A stretch of 64,000 bases of DNA from Halioglobus sp. (GTDB lineage Bacteria > Pseudomonadota > Gammaproteobacteria > Pseudomonadales > Halieaceae). The translations under genes and the position numbers were made by a program. This document shows, piece after piece, positions 56,931 through 64,000 of the stretch. The notes below the pieces were generated by a model. That model ran no database searches, was not told the DNA's origin, and was given only the letters and a program-made list of their open reading frames with translations. The number at the start of each line of letters is the position of its first letter. Within the stretch, counting starts at the first letter, position 1. The stretch is taken from positions 62,001-126,000 of the forward strand of contig PABK01000004.1 of assembly GCA_002699145.1 (NCBI GenBank), given 5' to 3'.

Positions 56931-58600
56931 CAGGTCCCGATCTTGAATTGATCCGGCTCGACCATCCACTCGCGGCCACGCAGCATGCCCTGCCAGTAAA
57001 CCGGCGGCAGTATGCGCTCCTTGAGAATCCAGGCCAGGCGAGAAGGCTTCTGTCCGTCAATGAGCCAGCGCGGAAAGCTGGGCAGCAGCTTGCCGCCGTA
57101 GCCGAACTCGGCGAGCACGATCCTGCCTTTTTCCACGGTCAGCGGGCACGAGCCGTAGCCGTTGTAATGCGCAATACCCGACACCTTGCCCATGTCCTCG
57201 AGAAGGTTGTTGGCGACGATCGGCGCCTGCATGCGTGCGGCGGCCGCCGTCTTGGCGTTGGGCGCGTTCATTGCATCGCCAAGCCCCCAGATGTTGTCAT
57301 AGCGCTTGTGGCGCAGCGTGTTCTGGTCCACGTCGATCCAGCCGGCGCTGTCCGCCAGGCTGCTGTCGCGCACGAAGTCCGGGGCGCATTGCGGCGGCGC
57401 CACGTGGATCATGTCGAATTCGCGTTCGATTTCCGTCTGCGTACCGTCGCTGTCGGTCGCCGTGAACCAGGCGCGCCGGCTGTCGCCGTCAATGCGCAGC
57501 AGTTGCTGGCCGAGGTTCAGGTCGACCCCGTAGCGCTCAATATAGGCCATCAGCGCCGGCACGTATTCTTTCACGCCGAACAGTACATCCGCCGCGCTGC
57601 AGAACTGCACATCGATGTTGGCCAGGGCCCCGTTGCGCCGCCAGTGGTCGCAGGACAGGTATACCGCCTTCTGCGGCGCTCCCGCGCACTTGATCGGCAT
57701 GGGCGGCTGGGTGAACAGCGCGCGACCACTGTGCATACCGCTGACCAGTTGCCAGGTGTACGGCGCCAGGTCGAAACGGTAGTTGGAAGTCACGCCGTTG
57801 CGTCCCAGGGTTTCCACCAGGCCCTCGATGCCGTGCCAGTCCAGCTTGATGCCCGGGGCGACCACCAGGCGGGAGTAGTATACCGGTCGTGTGTCCTCGA
57901 GAATGACACGGTTGAGGTCCGGCTCAAAGGCGGCGACCGCTGCCTGAATCCAGTGCACACCGCGCGGGATGAGCGAGGCCATGGTCCTGACCGTGGCGCT
58001 CCTGTCGAACACGCCCGCGCCCACCAGGGTCCAGCCCGGCTGGTAGTAGTGCACCTCGGCGGGATCGATTATGGCGATGTCCAGGTCGGCGTCGCGGGCC
58101 AGCAGGCTCGAGGCCGCGGCGATACCGGCTGCGCCTGCGCCGACAATCAGCACATCGTGGCTGGCGTCCAGCGCGGCGTTGTGCAGGTGCGGCGCGAGCA
58201 GGTTTTCCAGGTCGTAGCCCTGGCGCTGCGCGGTGGACAGCAGGGCGCGTGCGGGCACGCCCAGGCGCAACTGGTACAGCGCCCAGAGTGACAGCGAACG
58301 GGTACCGGTGCGGCAGTAGGCGTGGATGGGCCGCGGCAGTCGCTCGAAGGCCAGGGTAAACTGGTCCACCAGTTCAGGGCTGAACTCGCCCGGTGTCACG
58401 GGCAGGTGCACGACGTCCACGCCCAGTTCTGCGGCCCGCGCCTGGATCTCTTCAAAATTCACCTGGTCCGGGCCCTCGCCATCGGGGCGGTTGCAGATCA
58501 GCCCCTTGACGCCTGAACGCGCGAGCTCGTCCAGGGCCTGCAGCGTGAGTTGCCCGGATACCGAAAACTCCTCGTTGACCGGTTTGATGTCGTTGCTCAT
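56930..58600 (-). CDS. Sulfur transferase (TIGR01244)-sulfide:quinone oxidoreductase fusion
   Basis: A 556-residue fusion. Residues 1-115 form a TIGR01244/DUF442-like domain with active-site HAYCRTGTRSLSLW (Cys96). From residue 150 it is an FAD sulfide:quinone oxidoreductase: DVLIVGAGAAGIAAAS, then the redox cysteines Cys304 (PIKCAGAPQK) and Cys484 (GSCPLTVEKGRIVLAEF), as in mitochondrial-type SQR. It would oxidise H2S to persulfide and pass electrons to quinone, with the N-terminal domain moving sulfane sulfur. It overlaps the dioxygenase stop (ATGA) and is followed by SulP. Confidence 0.92.
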   Translation of the reverse strand: MSNDIKPVNEEFSVSGQLTLQALDELARSGVKGLICNRPDGEGPDQVNFEEIQARAAELGVDVVHLPVTPGEFSPELVDQFTLAFERLPRPIHAYCRTGTRSLSLWALYQLRLGVPARALLSTAQRQGYDLENLLAPHLHNAALDASHDVLIVGAGAAGIAAASSLLARDADLDIAIIDPAEVHYYQPGWTLVGAGVFDRSATVRTMASLIPRGVHWIQAAVAAFEPDLNRVILEDTRPVYYSRLVVAPGIKLDWHGIEGLVETLGRNGVTSNYRFDLAPYTWQLVSGMHSGRALFTQPPMPIKCAGAPQKAVYLSCDHWRRNGALANIDVQFCSAADVLFGVKEYVPALMAYIERYGVDLNLGQQLLRIDGDSRRAWFTATDSDGTQTEIEREFDMIHVAPPQCAPDFVRDSSLADSAGWIDVDQNTLRHKRYDNIWGLGDAMNAPNAKTAAAARMQAPIVANNLLEDMGKVSGIAHYNGYGSCPLTVEKGRIVLAEFGYGGKLLPSFPRWLIDGQKPSRLAWILKERILPPVYWQGMLRGREWMVEPDQFKIGT

Positions 58601-59505
58601 GCAGCTGCTCCCGGCGTTGCCAGTTCACTGATATCGTCGCCGCCGAACGCGTTGACCGGCAGGGTCAGGAAAACCCGGCCCTGGGCATTGGCCGGGGGCA
58701 TGTGCCCGGCGCGCATGTTGACCTGCAGGGAGGGCAGGATCAGCGTGGGCATGCCCAGGGTGGCGTCGCGCTTCTCGCGCATGCGCACAAAGCTCATTTC
58801 GTCGACACCCTGGTGCACGTGTATGTTCGCCTCGCGCTGGGCGGCGACGGTGGTCTCGAATTCCAGTTGCCGCTCGTTGGGCAGGTAGTCGTGGCAGACG
58901 AAAATGCGCATGTCGCCGTCCAGCGCCAGGATGCGCTGGATGGAGCGGTACAGGGTGCTCGCGTCGCCGCCGGGAAAGTCGGCCCGCGCCGTACCCGCGT
59001 CGGGCATGAACAGCGTATCGCCGACGAAAATCGCGTCGCCCAGCACATAGGTCATGCAGGCCGGGGTGTGACCCGGCGTGTGCATGGCATAGCCGCGCAG
59101 GCCGCCGATATCCAGCCGGTCACCCTCGCTCAGCAGGACATCGAACTGCGAGCCGTCCCTGGCGAAATCGCCACCCGCGGCAAATATCTCGCCAAAGGTC
59201 TGCTGCACCGTGGTGATCTGCGCGCCGATGGCGAGCCTGCCGCCGACGCGCTGCTGGATATAGGGCGCGGCGGACAGGTGGTCGGCGTGCACGTGCGTCT
59301 CCAGCAGCCACTGCACCTCCAGGCCGTTGTCGCGCACGAAATCGATGATGCGCCGGGCGCCGTCGAAATGGATGGACCCCGAGGGGTAGTCCAGGTCCAT
59401 GACCGAATCGACGATGGCGCAAGCCCGGCTGTGCGGATCCTGTACCACGTAGGAAAGGGTGTTGGTGGTGTCGTCGAAAAAGGGAGTGACCTGCGCCTTG
59501 TTCAT
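58597..59505 (-). CDS. Persulfide dioxygenase (ETHE1-like)
   Basis: A 302-residue metallo-beta-lactamase-fold protein of persulfide dioxygenase type, which oxidises glutathione persulfide to sulfite. The iron ligands are visible: HVHADH (His71), PGHT (His146) and VGDTLF (Asp163), together with GTARADFPGGDA, diagnostic of the ETHE1/PDO group. Relative to short PDOs it has a C-terminal extension. The ATG at 59505 follows GAGGAAAA. First gene of the operon read from the sigma-54 promoter at 59551-59566; its stop overlaps the SQR start. Confidence 0.93.
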   Translation of the reverse strand: MNKAQVTPFFDDTTNTLSYVVQDPHSRACAIVDSVMDLDYPSGSIHFDGARRIIDFVRDNGLEVQWLLETHVHADHLSAAPYIQQRVGGRLAIGAQITTVQQTFGEIFAAGGDFARDGSQFDVLLSEGDRLDIGGLRGYAMHTPGHTPACMTYVLGDAIFVGDTLFMPDAGTARADFPGGDASTLYRSIQRILALDGDMRIFVCHDYLPNERQLEFETTVAAQREANIHVHQGVDEMSFVRMREKRDATLGMPTLILPSLQVNMRAGHMPPANAQGRVFLTLPVNAFGGDDISELATPGAAA

Positions 59506-59550
59506 GTTTTCCTCGCTGTTCGCGGTTGCGATCATTAACGGGAACAGCAC

Positions 59551-59566
59551 AGCAAAGGGCGTGCCA
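59551..59566 (-). promoter_or_regulatory. Sigma-54 promoter of the sulfide oxidation operon
   Basis: Read on the minus strand, TGGCACG-CCCT-TTGCT is an exact match to the -24/-12 consensus TGGCACG-N4-TTGCW, with ten bases between GG and GC. Transcription would start near 59540, about 35 bases before the persulfide dioxygenase ATG. The divergent gene encodes a sigma-54 activator. Confidence 0.9.
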
Positions 59567-59594
59567 GAAGATAACCTGCCTAAAATATCTTTCT

Positions 59595-59607
59595 CAACCC
59601 TTTGAAA
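59595..59607 (-). promoter_or_regulatory. Probable IHF-binding site
   Basis: On the minus strand TTTCAAAGGGTTG matches the IHF consensus WATCAANNNNTTR with one mismatch. It lies between the sigma-54 promoter and the upstream palindrome, in an AT-rich stretch also bounded by TATCTTT (59586) and AAAGATA (59610). IHF bending would bring the activator to the polymerase. Confidence 0.5.
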
Positions 59608-59675
59608 TAAAAGATAATTGGCTCCTGGCTCGCCACCGAAGCGTGACCCCTGCGCTTGTACCGGGGACTGACTTG

Positions 59676-59689
59676 TGCCAAATTTGACA
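59676..59689. promoter_or_regulatory. Palindromic upstream activator site
   Basis: TGCCAAATTTGACA has twofold symmetry (TGnCAAATTTGnCA) and lies about 140 bases before the predicted start of the persulfide dioxygenase operon and 26 bases before the activator's own ATG. Distance and symmetry fit an enhancer for a Fis-type HTH protein; it may also give autoregulation. Confidence 0.5.
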
Positions 59690-59714
59690 AATCCTACGCC
59701 AGAAACGACAGACC

Positions 59715-61052
59715 ATGGAGCTTATCGCCCGCGATACCGACAGCGCACTGGCGCGCATGCTGGATAGCTACGAACACCCCGCCATCCTGGTCACTCCCGA
59801 CTACCGCATACTGGCCACCAACGACCTGTACCGCGAGCGTTTCGGGCTGATCGACGTCAGTACTGGGCCCGCGCGCTGCTACAGGGTCTCCCACGGCTAT
59901 GACCGTCCCTGCGACCAGGCGGGCGAGGAGTGTCCCCTCGCCGCGGCGGCAGATTCCGGCCAGCGCGAGCGCGTATTGCACGTGCACCAGACGCCGCGCG
60001 GCGAGGAGCACGTGGACGTGGAAATGTTACCGGTGCTCGACGACGCCGGCGAGCTGCAGTACTTCGTCGAACTGCTCAAGCCGGTACCCGTGGCCGGGTC
60101 GGGTGTCGACGAGCGCCCCCTGGTTGGCAGCAGCGCCGCCTTCAACCGCATGCTCGGGCTGATCGCCAGGGTCGCGCCGGGTAATGCGGCGGTCCTGCTG
60201 CTGGGCGAATCGGGTAGCGGCAAGGAGTTGGCAGCCAGGGCAGTGCATCAGGGCAGCCGCCGCTGTGACGGCGCGCTGGTGACCCTGGAGTGCGCGGGCC
60301 TGAGCGAAACCCTGTTCGAGTCCGAGCTGTTCGGGCACGTCAAGGGCGCCTTTACCGGCGCCAACTACACCCGCCGCGGCCTGGCCGAAGCGGCGGACGG
60401 GGGCACCCTGTTCCTGGACGAGATCGGTGATATTCCCTACGCGCTGCAGGTGAAGCTGCTACGCCTGATCGAAACCGGCTGCTACCGGCCCGTGGGCAGC
60501 ACCGAGGTGCGCAGGTCAGATTTTCGCCTGGTCTGCGCCACGCACCGCGACCTGCGTGCGCTGGTCGATGCGGGCGCGTTCCGGCAGGACCTGTATTACC
60601 GTATCAACGTCTTCCCCATCCACGTGCCGTCACTGGCGGAACGTCTCGAGGACCTGCCGGCGCTGGCGCGCGCCATACTCGATGAACTGGCCGGTGAGAG
60701 GAGCCTGCACCTGACCGAGAGTGCACTGGACCTGCTGCGCGCCCACGAGTATCGCGGCAATATCCGCGAACTGCGCAATCTACTGGCGCGCGGGATCGTG
60801 CTCACCAATACCAATGTCATCGACCGCTCGGTCATCGCCCAGGCCCTGGCGACCGGCGAGGCTGAACCGGGTGGACGGAACGCTGGGGACAGGGACCTGA
60901 GCCTGAGGGCGGTAGAGCAGCGCCACCTGCAAAAGTTGCTGCAGGTGTACGCGGGCGATAAGCAGGCGGCGGCTGCCGCCGCCGGTATCAGCCTGCGCTC
61001 GCTGTACAGGAAGCTGCGCGATGTCAGGCAGGCAGCGCGTGATACACACTGA
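59715..61052 (+). CDS. fisR: FisR-type sigma-54 activator of sulfide oxidation
   Basis: A 445-residue bacterial enhancer-binding protein. An N-terminal PAS-like sensor (1-120) holds Cys55, Cys66 and Cys73; the spacing of 11 and 7 equals the sensor cysteines reported for FisR, which senses sulfane sulfur. The AAA+ domain has Walker A GESGSGKE (164-171), the sigma-54 loop GAFTGA (211-216) and Walker B TLFLDEIGD. A Fis-type HTH ends the protein (GDKQAAAAAAGISLRSLYRK). It is divergent from dioxygenase-SQR-SulP, which it should activate when persulfides rise. Confidence 0.92.
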   Translation: MELIARDTDSALARMLDSYEHPAILVTPDYRILATNDLYRERFGLIDVSTGPARCYRVSHGYDRPCDQAGEECPLAAAADSGQRERVLHVHQTPRGEEHVDVEMLPVLDDAGELQYFVELLKPVPVAGSGVDERPLVGSSAAFNRMLGLIARVAPGNAAVLLLGESGSGKELAARAVHQGSRRCDGALVTLECAGLSETLFESELFGHVKGAFTGANYTRRGLAEAADGGTLFLDEIGDIPYALQVKLLRLIETGCYRPVGSTEVRRSDFRLVCATHRDLRALVDAGAFRQDLYYRINVFPIHVPSLAERLEDLPALARAILDELAGERSLHLTESALDLLRAHEYRGNIRELRNLLARGIVLTNTNVIDRSVIAQALATGEAEPGGRNAGDRDLSLRAVEQRHLQKLLQVYAGDKQAAAAAAGISLRSLYRKLRDVRQAARDTH

Positions 61053-61090
61053 CCCCGGACACAGGAGCAAACGACGATGAGCCCACCACG

Positions 61091-62011
61091 ATGACCACCC
61101 GGCTACGCAACTGGAAGCCCGATCGACTGCCTGCGCTGGCCGGGAAGACCTACCTGATCACCGGCGGTAATTCCGGCATCGGCCTGGAGGCGGCGAAGAT
61201 GCTGGCGGCGGCGGGAGCGGACATCGTCATCGCCTGTCGCAACCCGCACAAAGCCGCGCGCGCCGCCGCCGGGATCGACAGCGCCGGCGGCAGTTGCGCC
61301 ACGGTTTCCCTGGATGTGTCCAGCCTCGCTTCGGTGCGTGAGGCGGCAGAGGACATCCGCGCGCGCTGGGACCGGCTGGACGGGCTGGTGAACAACGCCG
61401 GTATCATGCAGCCGCCGCTAACGCTCAGTGCAGACGGCTACGAACTGCAGTTCGCCACCAATCACCTGGGACACTTCCTGCTGAGCGGGCTGCTGTTCGA
61501 CCTGGTGGAGGCGGCCGCGGGGCGCATTGTCGCCGTGTCCAGCCTCGCGCACCTGCTGGGCCGGATTCACTTCGACGACCTGATGTTCCAGCGGCGCTAC
61601 AATGCCTCGGCGGCCTACGCCCAGAGCAAGCTGGCCAATCTCATGTTCAGCCTGGAACTGCACCGGCGCCTGCAACTCGCGGGCAGCGCGGTGAGCGCGG
61701 TGGCCTGTCATCCGGGCTTCGCCTCGACCTCGCTGTTCAGCACCGGGCCGCAGGGCCTGCTCAACGGCGCCTACAGGGTCGTCGACCCGGTGTTTGGGCA
61801 GTCGGCGGTCAACGGGGCGATCCCCACTGTACTGGCGGCGGCGGGGAAAGAGGCCTGCGCCGGCGAGTACTACGGGCCGCGCGCCTTCGGCGGTATTCGC
61901 GGCCCGGTCGGCAACGCCTACGTCAGCGCCAGGGCGCGCGACACCCGCGACGCGACGCGCCTGTGGCAGGTCAGCGAGGAACTGGTGGGGCTGGAGTGGG
62001 GGCCGCGGTGA
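61091..62011 (+). CDS. Short-chain dehydrogenase/reductase
   Basis: A 306-residue SDR of the retinol dehydrogenase/WW-oxidoreductase-like kind. Cofactor motif TGGNSGIGLEAAKML, NNAG in LVNNAGIMQPP, catalytic Ser in VAVSSLAH and Tyr-x3-Lys in AAYAQSKLANLMF. It follows fisR by 38 bases and could be co-transcribed with it, but a role in sulfur metabolism is not suggested by sequence. It converges with the TetR gene. Confidence 0.85.
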   Translation: MTTRLRNWKPDRLPALAGKTYLITGGNSGIGLEAAKMLAAAGADIVIACRNPHKAARAAAGIDSAGGSCATVSLDVSSLASVREAAEDIRARWDRLDGLVNNAGIMQPPLTLSADGYELQFATNHLGHFLLSGLLFDLVEAAAGRIVAVSSLAHLLGRIHFDDLMFQRRYNASAAYAQSKLANLMFSLELHRRLQLAGSAVSAVACHPGFASTSLFSTGPQGLLNGAYRVVDPVFGQSAVNGAIPTVLAAAGKEACAGEYYGPRAFGGIRGPVGNAYVSARARDTRDATRLWQVSEELVGLEWGPR

Positions 62012-62067
62012 ACGGACTCCCGCTGAACGCACTTTTCGGGGCAGCCCGGACGCCCGAGCAGTAGCGC

Positions 62068-62084
62068 GGACGGCTCAGCCGTCC
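62068..62084. terminator. Hairpin between SDR and TetR genes
   Basis: GGACGGC-TCA-GCCGTCC forms a perfect 7-bp stem at the 3' end of the tetR gene. No T-run follows on either strand, so it may be a weak bidirectional terminator or a mere stem. Confidence 0.3.
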
Positions 62085-62644
62085 AGTTGCTGACGTACAA
62101 ACACCTCGGCCATGTCCCTGGCGCGAGTGGCGGCCTGCCGGTCGCCGATAACGTGTGCGTAGACGATGGCGCCTTCCATCAACAGGTTGATCTGGTGCGC
62201 CAGCGCGGCCGGGTCGCGCGCGCCCGCCAGTTGTGCCTGCTCGCGAATGTAATCCACCACCAGGCGTTTGTGCTCGGCGGCGACCATGTGGCTGGGGTTG
62301 TCCTGTGCGGAAAACTCGGCCGCCGCATTAATGAACATGCAGCCGCTGAAGCCATCCTCGTTAAACCAGTCTCCCAGGAAGTCGAATAGCGCCAGCAGCC
62401 TGTCCCTGGGCGCGGCGGCTCGGCGCTCTGTCTCGCGCATCATCTTGTTGCGAAACATTTCGTCGCGCTTGCGCAGGGTGGCGAGAATCAATTCATCCTT
62501 GGAGCGAAAGTGGCTGTAGAGCGTCTTTTTCGACACGCCCGCGCTGGCGATGATCTTGTCCACGCCCGTGGCATTGAAGCCGTGGCGATAGAACAGGCGC
62601 AGGGCCTCGTCGACGATCTGTTCGCGTTTGGAGGGTGATGGCAT
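62075..62644 (-). CDS. TetR-family repressor
   Basis: A 189-residue TetR regulator. The N-terminal helix-turn-helix spans about residues 8-54 (FNATGVDKIIASAGVSKKTL and YSHFRSKDELILATL). The C-terminal domain has GFSGCMFINAAAEF, a pattern of the NemR/AcuR-like subgroup, with a Cys that could sense electrophiles. It is divergent from the NTF2-like gene, with three related 16-base boxes in between; one overlaps its own likely -10, so autoregulation is probable. Effector not known. Confidence 0.88.
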   Translation of the reverse strand: MPSPSKREQIVDEALRLFYRHGFNATGVDKIIASAGVSKKTLYSHFRSKDELILATLRKRDEMFRNKMMRETERRAAAPRDRLLALFDFLGDWFNEDGFSGCMFINAAAEFSAQDNPSHMVAAEHKRLVVDYIREQAQLAGARDPAALAHQINLLMEGAIVYAHVIGDRQAATRARDMAEVFVRQQLDG

Positions 62645-62666
62645 GAGCGTTTCCCCGGTTTTTGGG

Positions 62667-62682
62667 TAGACTGATTAGTTTA
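62667..62682. promoter_or_regulatory. TetR operator-like box A
   Basis: TAGACTGATTAGTTTA matches the palindrome TAGACCGATCGGTCTA at 12 of 16 positions and covers the probable -10 (TAAACT, minus strand) of tetR, 22 bases before its start. Confidence 0.45.
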
Positions 62683-62780
62683 TCCAGATTGCCCCAAAGA
62701 AGCCACATCCCTCACGAGCCATTTCCCAACATGCGCGCCAACTGCGACCTGATAGCCAACAAAATTTTTCACAGCACGTA

Positions 62781-62809
62781 TTGACAGAGGAAACAGATCG
62801 GTCTATCTT
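62781..62809 (+). promoter_or_regulatory. Sigma-70 promoter of the NTF2-like gene
   Basis: A perfect -35 TTGACA (62781-62786), 17-base spacer and TATCTT (62804-62809), 43 bases before the ATG. Operator-like box B covers its spacer and touches the -10. Confidence 0.65.
62790..62805. promoter_or_regulatory. TetR operator-like box B
   Basis: GAAACAGATCGGTCTA matches TAGACCGATCGGTCTA at 13 of 16 positions and lies across the spacer and -10 of the NTF2-like promoter, where a repressor would block RNA polymerase. Confidence 0.5.
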
Positions 62810-62820
62810 CCCTTCTCAAG

Positions 62821-62836
62821 TAGACAGACCTGTACA
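62821..62836. promoter_or_regulatory. TetR operator-like box C
   Basis: TAGACAGACCTGTACA matches the same palindrome at 11 of 16 positions; its centre is 31 bases (about three helical turns) from box B, so two dimers could bind on the same face. Confidence 0.4.
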
Positions 62837-62852
62837 CCTTGAGAGGCAGAGC

Positions 62853-63338
62853 ATGAGCAATCAGATCAAACCCCCGTTCACCCGTGAGAGCGCCCTGGCC
62901 AAGGTCCAGCGCGGCGAGGACCTGTGGAATTCGAAAGATCCCGCCCACGTCGCACTTGCCTACACGCCGGACTGTACCTGGCGCAACCGCAATGAATTTT
63001 TCCAGGGGCGCGAGGCTATCGAGGCCTTCCTGCAGCGCAAATGGCAGCGCGAACTGGACTATCGCCTGTACAAGGAGCTGTTCAGCTTCGCCGGGAATCG
63101 TATTGCGGTGCACTTCCGTTACGAGTACCGCGACGACAGCGGGCAGTGGTACCGCGCCTTTGGTAACGAACACTGGGTTTTCGACGAGGACGGGCTGATG
63201 AGCAGCCGCGACGCGAGCATCAACGAGGTAGCGATTCGGGCGGACCAGCGCGAGATAGCGTTGGACGGCGCGCAGCCCCGCGAGCAGGAAAAACCGACAG
63301 GGGAGGGCGCCTATGCGAATGATACGGGCCTGAAATGA
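62853..63338 (+). CDS. DUF1348/NTF2-like protein
   Basis: A 161-residue NTF2-like protein of the DUF1348 kind, recognised from the start PFTRESALAKVQRGEDLWNS and from WRNRNEFFQGREAIEAFLQR and YRYEYRDDSGQWYRAFGNEHW. Most of its length is the fold; there is no signal peptide. The ATG at 62853 follows GAGAGG; upstream in-frame codons lie inside the promoter. It is probably repressed by the divergent TetR protein. Biochemical function is unknown to me. Confidence 0.85.
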   Translation: MSNQIKPPFTRESALAKVQRGEDLWNSKDPAHVALAYTPDCTWRNRNEFFQGREAIEAFLQRKWQRELDYRLYKELFSFAGNRIAVHFRYEYRDDSGQWYRAFGNEHWVFDEDGLMSSRDASINEVAIRADQREIALDGAQPREQEKPTGEGAYANDTGLK

Positions 63339-63428
63339 TCAGGCTGCGGCCCCTGCGCCGCGCTGCAGTTTGCAACAAGGCAACACGCTTTAACCACTGA
63401 CAAATACACTCGACAGGAGTTATCGAAC

Positions 63429-63908
63429 ATGAATATCTTGAAACATCTGAAACGTTGCGCGGCGGTCGTCGCCGTTGTCTTTTCCGCCGGCAGCTTCGCC
63501 GCCGACGTGCAAATCAACACGGACGCCAACGACCTGGCAATCCACGGCTACGACGCGGTGTCGTATTTCACGCAAACCGGGCCGGTCAAGGGTGAGCCGC
63601 GCTACAGCGCATCGTATAACGATGCGATCTACCACTTCGCCTCAGCCGCCAACCGCGATGCATTCCGCGCCGACCCGGCCCGCTACGCGCCGCAATTTGG
63701 CGGCTATTGCGCCATGGGCGTCGCCCTGAACAAGAAACTGGACGTGGACCCCATGGCCTGGCGCATTGTCGACGGCAAGCTGTACCTGAACCTGAACAAG
63801 CAGGTGCAACGCAAGTGGCAGGAGGATGTGCCGGGCAACATCAGTACGGCTGAGCGCAACTGGTTCGGCATCCATAACCTGACTGTCGCGCAACTCGAGG
63901 ACGAGTAA
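63429..63908 (+). CDS. Exported YHS-domain protein
   Basis: A 159-residue periplasmic protein. Signal peptide ending AGSFAA (about residue 24), then a YHS-like domain: GYDAVSYFTQTGPVKG, SASYNDAIYHFASAANRDAF and YAPQFGGYCAMGVA, a signature of small YHS proteins that may bind a metal. It follows the NTF2-like gene by 90 bases, behind AGGAG; it may belong to the same regulon, but no operator box was seen directly before it. After it, 63909-64000 shows no gene. Confidence 0.85.
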   Translation: MNILKHLKRCAAVVAVVFSAGSFAADVQINTDANDLAIHGYDAVSYFTQTGPVKGEPRYSASYNDAIYHFASAANRDAFRADPARYAPQFGGYCAMGVALNKKLDVDPMAWRIVDGKLYLNLNKQVQRKWQEDVPGNISTAERNWFGIHNLTVAQLEDE

Positions 63909-64000
63909 GCGCATCGATTTCTGGCCGGTGAGGGTTCGTTCCCCGGGAGAGGTGCATGTCCCCACTCCCCACCCCGAAACCTCTCCAGCGGACCCTCAAG

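Noticed and set aside
59551-59714. A sigma-54 promoter for fisR itself on the plus strand
   Set aside because: I found no TGGCAC-N5-TTGC pattern in that direction; fisR more likely uses another promoter.

Overview
The window reads as chromosomal DNA of a high-GC, marine-type gammaproteobacterium. The pointers are a type IV pilus minor-pilin operon of gammaproteobacterial layout, the block gloB / yafS-like methyltransferase / rnhA / dnaQ followed by nhaB, nudC and sohB, and several long TonB-dependent receptors beside sulfatases. Placement near the Halieaceae/Cellvibrionales is my inference from gene content; no rRNA or tRNA gene is visible. I see no insertion sequence, phage, CRISPR array or plasmid function. 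Coding density is high: the longest gap without a gene is about 280 bases (48366-48647), and the larger gaps carry promoter-like or operator-like sites.

Layout. 1-7.3 kb: fimT-pilV-pilW-pilX-pilY1-pilE plus a small secreted protein, tightly coupled. 7.4-14 kb: housekeeping genes (glyoxalase II, methyltransferase, RNase HI, DNA polymerase III epsilon, NhaB, NudC, SohB). 14-18 kb: a LysR regulator divergent from APS kinase, single-chain ATP sulfurylase and a DHH phosphoesterase. 18-25 kb: a PAS-AraC regulator divergent from xylB-xylA-Gfo/Idh-TIM barrel-MFS, closed by a good intrinsic terminator. 25-31 kb: a TonB receptor, a QDPR-like SDR, and a small membrane protein with a Tat-lipoprotein and GMC flavoprotein pair. 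31-44 kb: an AraC regulator divergent from a GH3 glycosidase, a TonB receptor, three Cys-type sulfatases and a DUF3604 protein, linked by stop/start overlaps; this looks like a utilisation locus for a sulfated glycoside. 44-46 kb: DUF1214 protein and sulfotransferase. 46-52 kb: a TonB receptor divergent from a three-gene 2-oxoacid/acetoin dehydrogenase complex lacking E3. 52-55 kb: LemA, DUF2207, a membrane protein and a methyltransferase. 55-61 kb: a sulfide/persulfide oxidation operon (SulP, SQR fusion, persulfide dioxygenase) divergent from a sigma-54 activator of FisR type. 61-64 kb: an SDR, a TetR regulator with three related operator-like boxes, an NTF2-like protein and a YHS protein.

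Two themes tie the window together. One is carbohydrate uptake and oxidation: TonB receptors, GH3, xylose isomerase/xylulokinase, and a GMC + Gfo/Idh + TIM-barrel set that resembles 3-keto-glycoside pathways. The other is sulfur: sulfate ester removal, sulfate activation to PAPS, a PAPS-type sulfotransferase, and sulfide oxidation under a complete sigma-54 promoter. The best regulatory signal is the fisR/persulfide dioxygenase intergenic region, with a perfect -24/-12 element, a near-consensus IHF site and a palindromic upstream site.
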